Shown here: in pieces, positions 1 to 6,941 of the stretch | Layout: every line of letters begins with the position of its first letter | Position numbering within the stretch: the stretch's first letter is position 1 | Assembly: GCA_003557545.1 (NCBI GenBank) | Contig: PWOD01000074.1 | Location: 1-6,941 of the forward strand | Reading direction: 5' to 3' | DNA: 6,941 nucleotides | Source of the DNA: a bacterium | GTDB lineage: Bacteria > T1Sed10-126 | The notes under the pieces: model-generated | Told to the model about the DNA's origin: nothing | Database searches by the model: none | What the model saw: only the letters and a program-made list of their open reading frames with translations | Made by a program: the position numbers and the translations under genes

Positions 1-2
1 AT

Positions 3-38
3 CGAGATATTATGACCACGGCTGTTTTCGCCCCTGAT
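3..38 (+). repeat. C-terminal tail of an InlB-type repeat (R0), continuing upstream of the window
   Basis: Residues 1-12 read R-D-I-M-T-T-A-V-F-A-P-D. This matches the last strand of the complete repeats, for example R-D-I-V-C-T-A-I-F at the end of R4 and D-K-T-V-T-A-V-F at the end of R15. The InlB-type array therefore also exists upstream of GLUG module 1, and the ATG at position 12 is an internal methionine codon, not a start. Confidence 0.8.
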
Positions 39-3000
39 TTCGCCGGTGGTAGTGGATCATCGCAGGAGCCCTATCTGATTACAGATTGGTATGAGTTAAA
101 TCGTGTGAGATGTTTTCCCGATTCCAGTTTTATGCTGGTTAATCAACTTGATCAGGCGACTGAGGGATATCATCAGCATGCCGGGCCAGCTGCAAATTCG
201 AATCAGGGCTGGAAACCCCTGGGCAGTAGTGATACTCCGCTGACCGGAACTTTTAGTGGAAATAATAATTCAGTTAAAGATCTGGTTATTCAGCGAAGTT
301 CTGAGGACTATGTTGGATTGATTGCAAAGCTGGCTGATCAGGGAGTTGTTAAAGATCTGGAACTGGCCGGAGCTGAAATCGCTGGTGCCAACTATGTTGG
401 AGCTGTTGTTGCTTATAATCATGGAATCCTGAAGAGAGTGGCTTTTCAGGGTGAACTTTACGGTGAAATAAGAGTGGGAGGAGTTGCCGGTAGAAATCGT
501 GGAACAATCGTCAATAGTTATGTGCGTGGTCAGATTACCGGTAATTCTGCTGTTGGAGGTCTTATTGGTGAAAATTTTGAAGGGGAACTGTTTACCAGTT
601 ACAGTACCGCCCAGGTGGCCGGTAATGATTTCACCGGTGGTCTTGTAGGGATTGATGAATCCAGCACTGTTGAGCATAGTTTCTGGGATCTGGATAGCTC
701 CAATCAGCCAACAAGTGAAGGTGGAACCGGTCTTGAGAGCCAGGAAATGCGTCGACTGGCGACTTATCTGGGGGCTGGTTGGGATATTGAGGGAACCGGT
801 ATCAAGAAAAATGATGGTTATCCCTACCTGTCTGGTGAAACCACACCAGTCTGGCATAAATCGATTCTTCTGACGATTGAGACGGTTGGTGAAGGGGAAC
901 TGCTGGTTGAGGGTGAAACCTATCTAGAACCGGTGGCAGTTACGCCGGGTGAGACCGTTACTCTGGAGGCTTTACCGGACGATTACTGGTATTTTGTTGA
1001 GTGGGATGAAGATCATTCGGGAACTGATGTTAGTACTCAGTTCCAGGTTGATGAGGATATGACAGTCAGGGCTATTTTTGCCGATAGTTATAGTCTGTCA
1101 ATTGATATCCAGGGAGAAGGTACTGTGTTTGTCGATGGCGAAACCTATCTCCAGCCGATGGTCGTTCAGGGTGGTGAAACAGTAGTTCTTGAGGGGGTTG
1201 CCGCCCCGCTATGGCATTTTGATAACTGGAGCGGAGATCTTACAGATACAAATTCTACTGTGGAACTATTTATCGATAGCGATAAAAACTGTACAGTCAG
1301 CTTTGCACGAAATATTTATAGCTTAACAGTCGATCAGATTTCTCAAGGAGTAGTGTTGGTTGATGGAGAAACTTATGATGTACCGCTGGAAATTACTTCG
1401 GGAGAAACTGTAACTCTTGAGGCAGTCCCCGGTTCTTTCCATCATTTTTCTTACTGGGAGGGTGATTTAACCGGCAGTGATACAACAGTTCAGCTTTATA
1501 TTGATGGTGATAAGTATTGCACGGCGGTGTTCGCTCGTGACACCCATCTATTAACGGTAAACAGAGTAGGGAATGGCTCCGTCCTGGTTGATGGTGAAAC
1601 CTATGAACAACAGCTGGTAATCCCGGGTGGGGAAACTGTTAGTTTCCTGGCGGAACCCGCCCAGTTCTGGCATTTTTCTGAATGGACCGGCGAATTAACT
1701 GGAACTGATACGTCGGAGATTTTATTGGTTGACCGGGATATTGTTTGCACGGCTATTTTTCAACGGAACACTCAGATTTTGACTGTTGATACGGCCGGTT
1801 TGGGATCTGTGCTGGTAGATGGTGAAACCTATGTTGAGCCACTAGAACTGTTTGCCGGGGAGACGGTTGAGCTTCAGGCTATTCCACAACTTTATTGGGA
1901 GTTCGATCGCTGGGCCGGAGCAGCCAGTGGGTTTGATACAGAAATCTCCCTGTTTCTGAATGAAGATAAACTCTGTACAGCAATTTTTCTCCAAAAATCT
2001 TACATTCTGGAGATAGCCCAGCAGGGAGCCGGGCAAATTCTGGTTAATGGTGACAGTTATCTGGCTCCGCTTCAGCTGCCTGCCGGTGAAACAGCGACAG
2101 TTGAGGCAATAGCTGAGGAGTTCTGGCATTTTGATTCGTGGTTGGGAGATTTCGCGGGTAATACAGCTGTTGAGCAGGTTCTTCTTGATGATGATAAATT
2201 TTCTACGGCAATTTTTCAGCGAGACACACATAGCTTGACCGTGGCGACCCAGGGGGAAGGATATATTGAAGTTGACGGTGAGACCTATCTTGCGGGTTCG
2301 ATCAGTTTAACTGCTGGAGAGACAGTTCAGTTGGAGGCTGAACCGGCCGCCTTCTGGTCATTTATCGAATGGACCGGGGATTTAACAGGGACAACACGTC
2401 AGCAGGAGCTATTTGTTAATGGTGATAAATCAGTAACAGGAGTTTTCGAGCGTGATATTTATAGTCTGGAGATCGACGTGGACGGTCAGGGTTCGGTTAC
2501 TGTTGACGGTGAAACCTATCAGCAGCCGGTTGATGTACCGGGTGGTGATACTGTAACTCTTAGGGCTCTGCCTGAAACTTTCTGGTCTTTTTCCGGTTGG
2601 ACAGGGGATATTCTTATAACTGCCGATCAATTTGATCTGCTGGTAGATGAAACTCTTCAGATTACTGCTGAATTTGTCCGGGATACTCATCTGGTTCTCT
2701 TAGATCAGATTGGTGAGGGAACGCTTTATCTTGATGGTGAAACTTATCAACAGCCGGTTGTTGTTGAAGCCGGTGAAATGGTTGAGTTGAGTGGGGCAGC
2801 CGACCGTTTCTGGATATTTGATAGCTGGTCAGGCGATGCGGTGGGGAGTGATACTGTTTATCACCTGTTTGTCGATGATGATAAACAGGCCACCGGGGTC
2901 TTTGCACAGGATAGTTATCAATTAGAAGTTAATTTTCTGGGAGAAGGTGTTGTTTTAGTTGATGGAGAAACATATATTGAACCGCTTGGTTTGACGGCGG

Positions 3001-6000
3001 GAGAAACCGTTCATTTAGAAGCAGTTTTTGCTGAATTTTATAACTTTGATCGGTGGCTTGGTGATATTACAGTAGACCATCCTGAAAGTGAATTATTTAT
3101 TGATGAAAATAAATCTGTAACAGCGGTTTTTGAACGGGATACCCGGACTATTGAGGCCAGTGTTTCAGGAGAGGGGGAGCTGTTGATCGAGGGAACGGTA
3201 TATACCACTCCGGTGACGGTTACTGCCGGAGAAACAGTTGTTCTGGCGGCCCAACCGGATCAGTACTGGGAATTGGATGGCTGGGGCGGTGATCTGAGCG
3301 GAACCGCTGATACAGTCGAGTTATTTGTTGATACCGATAAATTTGTAGAGTTGAATTTTACTCGTAAAATTCATAGTCTGGAGATAACTATTAGTGGTGA
3401 GGGGTCGGCTCTGGTTGATGGAGAAACTTATGTCGCACCACTCTCTATTACTGCCGGAGAAACTGTTCTGCTGGAGAATCGTCCCGATAGATACTGGTTG
3501 TTTGAGCAGTGGAGTGGAGATCTGCTTTCTACTGCAGAAACTGAGATATTGCTGGTAGATGGGGACAAATCAATCATTGCTGGTTTTGAGCAGCAGACCT
3601 TTACACTGGTTGTTGAGACAGTTGGTTCTGGTGGGGTTGAGGTGGCCGGAGAAATCTACACTGATCCCATGCAGTTGATCGCTGGAGAAACCTATCTGCT
3701 TGAGGCAATATCCGGCTCAGGATATTATTTTTCTGAATGGTCGGGAGAACTTTCCGGGATTGAAGCTGTTCAAACCCTTTACATTGATGCTGGTAAAACA
3801 GTTATAGCTAATTTTTCGGAAGAAACCGATGGTTTCGCCGGAGGTTCCGGGAGTTCCAACGATCCTTATCTGATCACCACCTGGCATCATCTTGATAATA
3901 TGAGAAATCAGCCTGATAAACATTTTGAACTGGCCGCCAGTCTTGACAGATTTAGTGAAGGTTATAATCAACTGGCCGGGCCGGAGGCCAATGGCGGTGA
4001 TGGATGGGAACCGATAGGAACTCCTGCGGAGCCTTTCGAAGGGCTGTTTAACGGAAGTTTCATTCAATCCGGCCTGATGATTGAGGATCTTTTTATCGAT
4101 CGTTCGGGAGAAGATGAGGTGGGCTTTTTTGGCTATGTTGATGGGGGTATTATAGAGGATGTCAGGTTGGAAAATATCGATATTACTGGAGATAATTATG
4201 TGGGTGGGTTGGTGGGAGATTACCGGGGTGGACTGATTTCTCAGGTTGAGGTTGAAGGAAAACTTACCGGCCGGTCCAGAGTGGGTGGGATAGTCGGTAT
4301 TAGCCGGGGAGAGATTAAAGATGTTTATGCTGATATGGAAGTTGTCGGTATTGGAACTGAAGGTTTTACGGGGGGTGTGGTTGGGCGTAATATGGGTGCA
4401 GGTAGTTTAACTAATGTGGTGGCCGCCGGAATGGTTTCTGGAATTGATGATGTAGGTGGTCTGGTCGGCCATAACAGGGGATTGGTAGAAAATAGTGGCT
4501 CTCGGGCCACTGTGGCCGGTGATGAGAATGTAGGTGGTGCGGTAGGATATAATTTCGGGAATTTAACTAAAATTTATGCCGCCGGACAGGTGACGGGCAA
4601 TCGTGATGTTGGAGGATTGGTCGGTGACAATCCCAGTAGTGTCACATCAAGTTTTTGGGATATTGATCAAACAGGTCAAACAACCAGCGATGGGGGGATC
4701 GGGAAAACGACTGAAGAAATGCGTGAACTGGCAACTTTTGTCGCTGCCGGCTGGTCGATTGAAGGTACAGCATATGATGAAAATGATGGTTATCCATATC
4801 TTTCCGGGGATACTCCGACCTGGTATATCGCCGTTGATCATCTGCTGTTGACAGTTGACATAGTTGGCCAGGGAGATGTCCGGGTTGATACCGATATTTA
4901 TCTCGAACCGGTAATGGTGCCAGCTGGGGAGACCGTTGAGCTGCAGGCAATTGCTGATCAGTTCTGGTCTTTTGACAGTTGGAACGGCGATCTTCAGGGG
5001 ACGGCAGAAACAGAGTATCTGTTCGTCGATTTTGCTAAACAGGTGACCGCTAACTTTACACGTGATACCCAGTTGCTGGTGGTTGAGATAGAGGGGGATG
5101 GACTGGTTAAAGTTGAAGGTGATACTTATGTAGAACCTCTAGTGTTTTTAGCCGGTGAGACGGTAGCTCTTGAGGCTATAGCCGATATTCACTGGCACTT
5201 TGACAGTTGGACGGGTGATCTACAGGATACAGATTCTGTAACCGAGCTATTTGTTGATGATGATAAAACAGTAACAGCTGTTTTTGCCCGGGATACTCAT
5301 CTGATCGAGATCGATACTGTTGGATCGGGAAAAATCTGGGTCTCTGGTGCTTTCAGTGATACCGTGGAAACATCATTGGTGACCGAGGTTATAGGTGGTG
5401 AAACTCTTGCTCTGGAGGCAGTAGCCGCGCAGTACTGGCATTTTGTGGAGTGGTCGGGGGATACTGCTACGTCCGATACCTGGTTGGAGCTGTTTGTTGA
5501 TCGAGATTGGGATCTGACGGCGGTTTTTCAGCAGGATACTCATCTGGTTAACCTACAGGTTACAGGTCAGGGCGAAATAGAACTCACCGGGGCGATCGAT
5601 GATACGGTTGATAGCTGGTTATCAACGGTTATCTTAGGCGGAGAGACTGTTCAGCTTTCTTCAGTTGCAGATACGCACTGGCATTTTGCTGGTTGGTCGG
5701 GAGATTTTGTCAGTGCTGATTCGGTCCTTCAGCTAGTTGTTGATGAGGATCTAAGTTTGACAGCAGAATTTATTCAGGACACACATATTTTACAGGTCGA
5801 AACCGTCGGAAGCGGGTCGATTATAACCAGCGGCGCGATTAGTGATACTGTCTATGATTATCAGGAGTTTATACTGCTGGGCGGGGAAACTGTGGAACTC
5901 GCAGCTGTCCCCGATAAGTTCTGGAGTTTTGACAGCTGGCAGGGAACCATCAGTTCTGGTGAAACAACTGTTGAACTCTATATAGATACTGATTTAGAGC

Positions 6001-6941
6001 TTGCGGCTAATTTTCTACAGGATAGTTTTATACTCGACCTGGAAATAGTAGGTTCCGGGAATATTCAGCTGAGTGGTGGTGTGGATACAACGGTCAGTAG
6101 TTCCAGAGCAGTCGTAATTCCCGGCGGTGAAACAGTTGTGGCTACAGCGGTTCCAGATAGTTATCATCATTTTACCGGTTGGACAGGGGATACTGATCTG
6201 GCCGACACATCAATTCATCTACTGGCTGATCGAGATCAACAGTTGACAGCTGAATTTGCTAGAGATACTCATAGTTTCCGATTGAATATTATCGGCGACG
6301 GAACAGCGGAGGTCACCGGAGCTGTTAGTGATACTGTGGATAGTTACCTGGAAACAGTGATTGATGGCGGTGACACGGTTGGTCTGTCGGCAAATCCTGA
6401 AGAGTTCTGGTTCTTCTGGGGCTGGCAGGTAGGGTTTAATTCACCGGACACGACTGTTGAGTTTATTGTTGATGATGATATGGAGATCAATGCTCATTTT
6501 GTTCAGGATACCTACAGTGTAACGGTCAGTCTAATCGGTGCGGGTGTAGTTGAAGTTTCCGGGGTGTACAACACGATTATTGATACTGAAACCAGTTTTA
6601 CTGTTCCTGGTGGAGAAACAATTAATTTTAACGCTAATTCTGATAGTTACTGGAGTTTTGATGGTTGGACCGGTGATACAATTTTAACCGATGAACAGTT
6701 TGATTTAATGGTTGATGATGACTATCAGTTTGTTGCTAATTTTGTCCAGGATACCTATATGCTTTTTGTCGAAGTAATCGCCAGCGGTGAGGTTTCGATT
6801 AGTGGGGCTTTTGACACTACAATTAGCTCCCAGTTCGAGACAACGGTTCTGGCCGGCGAGACCGTTATATTGCAGGCAGATCCTGCCGAATACTATCATC
6901 TTGCTGGCTGGACCGGTGATACTGATACGGCGGATAGTTCG
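3..6941 (+). CDS. Giant modular surface/secreted repeat protein (InlB-type B repeats plus GLUG modules), partial at both ends
   Basis: One frame is open for all 2313 codons, with no stop and no start, so both the N-terminus and the C-terminus lie outside the window. Every stretch translates to recognisable repeat protein. In order: residues 1-12, tail of a repeat; 13-287, GLUG module 1; 288-1275, thirteen InlB-type repeats; 1276-1613, GLUG module 2; 1614-1765, two more short-type repeats; 1766-2313, six complete and one cut-off repeat of a longer type. Proteins with these two domain families are typically exported and act at the cell surface, often as adhesins or matrix components. That role is inferred, because no signal peptide, sorting signal or anchor can be seen here. 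The protein is very acidic: repeat R15 has 18 Asp/Glu against 3 Lys/Arg. It has only five cysteines. No enzymatic motif was found, and the substrate or partner is unknown. The gene has no visible neighbours. Confidence 0.95.
39..863 (+). other. GLUG module 1 (domain within the giant CDS)
   Basis: Residues 13-287. The module opens with F-A-G-G-S-G-S-S and P-Y-L-I-T, an entry segment common in GLUG-motif proteins, then a G-W-K-P-L-G and T-G-T-F-S-G-N stretch that leads into the repeats. GLUG-type motifs begin at 312 (V-G-L-I, degenerate), 396 (V-G-A-V-V-A), 474 (V-G-G-V-A-G), 552 (V-G-G-L-I-G) and 633 (T-G-G-L-V-G). The last four are spaced 78, 78 and 81 nt apart, a 26-27 residue period that suits coils of a beta-helix-like solenoid. 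The exit segment (678-854) is annotated separately. The GLUG family is found in secreted and surface proteins and its molecular function is poorly defined. The module contains one cysteine (codon 111). Compared with module 2 it is shorter by two motifs. Confidence 0.85.
678..854 (+). other. Exit (cap) segment of GLUG module 1
   Basis: Residues 226-284, 59 residues. It starts with S-F-W-D, contains T-S-E-G-G-T-G, E-M-R-R-L-A-T, A-G-W-D-I-E-G-T and N-D-G-Y-P-Y-L-S-G, and ends at P-V-W just before the first InlB-type repeat. By hand alignment about 35 of 58 positions are identical to the segment at 4650-4823. Such a segment often closes GLUG arrays, and it probably caps the solenoid and joins it to the following domain; that role is inferred from position. 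Confidence 0.7.
864..3827 (+). repeat. InlB-type (divergent B-repeat) array R1-R13, short 228-nt class
   Basis: Residues 288-1275, thirteen tandem in-frame protein repeats. Starts: R1 864, R2 1089, R3 1317, R4 1545, R5 1773, R6 2001, R7 2229, R8 2460, R9 2688, R10 2916, R11 3144, R12 3372, R13 3600. Every unit is 228 nt (76 residues) except R1 (225) and R7 (231). The consensus is a strand ending in G-x-G, then V-D-G-E-T-Y-x-x-P, then A-G-E-T-V-x-L-E-A, an aromatic core F-W-x-F-x-x-W-x-G-D, then E-L-F-V-D-x-D-K-x-V-T-A-x-F and an R-D-T-H linker. This is the pattern of the divergent InlB B-repeat family (Flg_new_2-like), small all-beta domains found in tandem in bacterial surface proteins and linked with adhesion or spacing. 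They form a stalk or ligand-binding array; which of these is not decidable here. Deviations: R1 lacks W-x-G-D, R5 has W-A-G-A, R11 and R13 have altered V-D-G-E-T-Y. Confidence 0.88.
3828..4841 (+). other. GLUG module 2 (domain within the giant CDS)
   Basis: Residues 1276-1613. After D-G it repeats the entry segment of module 1: F-A-G-G-S-G-S-S, D-P-Y-L-I-T, then a G-Y-N-Q-L-A-G-P stretch matching G-Y-H-Q-H-A-G-P in module 1, then G-W-E-P-I-G. Motifs begin at 4119 (V-G-F-F-G-Y), 4200 (V-G-G-L-V-G), 4281 (V-G-G-I-V-G), 4368 (T-G-G-V-V-G), 4452 (V-G-G-L-V-G), 4530 (V-G-G-A-V-G) and 4608 (V-G-G-L-V-G). Spacings between them are 81, 81, 87, 84, 78 and 78 nt. The seven copies are closer to the family consensus than those in module 1. 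The module sits between R13, whose length is kept exactly at 228 nt, and R14, so it is inserted on a repeat boundary without damaging either flanking repeat. It is probably a beta-solenoid; its function is unknown. Confidence 0.88.
4650..4823 (+). other. Exit (cap) segment of GLUG module 2
   Basis: Residues 1550-1607, 58 residues. It begins S-F-W-D-I-D, continues with T-S-D-G-G-I-G, E-M-R-E-L-A-T, A-G-W-S-I-E-G-T and N-D-G-Y-P-Y-L-S-G, and ends P-T-W. It aligns with 678-854 with a single one-residue gap near the end. A linker of about six residues leads into R14. Confidence 0.7.
4842..5297 (+). repeat. InlB-type repeats R14-R15, short 228-nt class
   Basis: Residues 1614-1765. R14 starts at 4842 and R15 at 5070, each exactly 228 nt. 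They are the same class as R1-R13: R15 has V-E-G-D-T-Y-V-E-P, A-G-E-T-V, W-H-F-D-S-W-T-G-D and D-D-D-K-T-V-T-A-V-F. R14 has a worn hairpin (V-D-T-D-I-Y-L-E-P). They separate GLUG module 2 from the longer repeat class that starts at 5298. Confidence 0.87.
5298..6941 (+). repeat. InlB-type repeats R16-R22, long 243-nt class (R22 cut by window edge)
   Basis: Residues 1766-2313. Starts: R16 5298, R17 5541, R18 5784, R19 6027, R20 6270, R21 6513, R22 6756. The six complete units are all exactly 243 nt (81 residues). Relative to R1-R15, each has about five extra residues in the first hairpin: V-D-G-E-T-Y is replaced by a segment such as V-S-G-A-F-S-D-T-V or V-T-G-A-V-S-D-T-V, before the retained G-G-E-T-V. 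The downstream part (F-x-x-W-x-G-D, acidic loop, terminal strand, Q-D-T-H or Q-D-T-Y linker) is unchanged. They are therefore a separate, locally amplified subfamily of the same fold. R18 (W-Q-G-T) and R20 (W-Q-V-G) lack the usual W-x-G-D. R22 stops after A-G-W-T-G-D-T-D at the window end, so the array continues downstream. Confidence 0.87.

Noticed and set aside
12-14. ATG at position 12 as a possible start of the gene
   Set aside because: The frame is open before it, no purine-rich ribosome binding site precedes it, and the surrounding residues match the inner terminal strand of an InlB-type repeat.
270-857. A 195-codon open frame on the minus strand
   Set aside because: It lies entirely antisense to GLUG module 1. 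Its sequence is the complement of the Gly/Val/Asn-rich repeats and resembles no family, and the + frame here has clear domain homology.
864-3827. A flagellar function, suggested by the family label Flg_new
   Set aside because: The label is historical; nothing in the sequence resembles flagellin, hook or rod proteins.
652-4851. Plus-strand frames at 652-873 and 4603-4851
   Set aside because: Both are out-of-frame shadows over the two GLUG exit segments, in the same relative position because the segments are homologous. They have no plausible ribosome binding site or domain.
1842-4950. Minus-strand open frames at 1842-2231, 2430-2690, 2662-2907, 3717-4067, 4325-4510, 4642-4950 and 4647-4841
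   Set aside because: All are antisense to well-supported repeat domains. Repeated codon patterns such as GGT, GAT and GTT leave the complement free of stops and create Pro/Thr-rich nonsense such as the Pro-rich frame at 4325-4510.
6705-6899. A 64-codon minus-strand frame near the right edge
   Set aside because: It is antisense to R21 and R22, shows no recognisable domain and no upstream signals.
864-6941. Regular repeats as a CRISPR array or DNA-level satellite
   Set aside because: Units of 228 and 243 nt are multiples of three, diverge at DNA level by synonymous changes and encode a conserved protein consensus; there are no short identical direct repeats with unique spacers.
3-6941. An internalin of the Listeria type
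   Set aside because: Only B-repeat-like domains are present. No leucine-rich repeats, which define internalins, are visible, and GLUG modules are not part of internalins.

Overview
The whole window lies inside one protein-coding gene on the + strand. A single reading frame (codons starting at position 3, 6, 9 and so on) is open from position 3 to position 6941. That is 2313 codons with no in-frame stop, no credible start and no end. There is no intergenic DNA, RNA gene, mobile element or CRISPR array, so no promoter, ribosome binding site or terminator can be assigned. Residue number n in this window begins at nucleotide 3n.

The encoded protein is a giant, strongly acidic, modular repeat protein, almost certainly extracellular or surface-attached. 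It has two kinds of module. The first is a long tandem array of roughly 76-81 residue all-beta repeats of the divergent InlB B-repeat type (Pfam Flg_new_2-like, recognised from memory and not searched). Each carries a G-x-G turn, a V-D-G-E-T-Y hairpin, G-E-T-V, an aromatic F-x-x-W-x-G-D core and a terminal D-K-x-x-T-A-x-F strand. The second is a GLUG-motif module, probably a beta-helix-like fold, with V-G-G-L-V-G repeats. It has a shared entry segment (F-A-G-G-S-G-S-S, P-Y-L-I-T) and a shared exit segment (S-F-W-D to Y-P-Y-L-S-G).

Layout: tail of an InlB-type repeat (3-38); GLUG module 1 (39-863, about five motifs); thirteen InlB-type repeats R1-R13, nearly all exactly 228 nt (864-3827); GLUG module 2 (3828-4841, seven motifs); two more 228-nt repeats R14-R15 (4842-5297); then a distinct subfamily of exactly 243-nt repeats R16-R21 plus a cut-off R22 (5298-6941). 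The array runs off both edges, so the full protein is larger than 2313 residues and may contain more GLUG modules.

The organism is bacterial, but its taxonomy cannot be fixed from one repetitive gene. GC is moderate. The strong excess of Asp and Glu over Lys and Arg is compatible with a secreted Ca-rich or salt-exposed protein, or with a halophilic host; this is inference only. The likely role is adhesion or a cell-surface/matrix structure. No catalytic domain is visible. I see a remarkable protein architecture, but no evidence in this window for a new multi-gene system.
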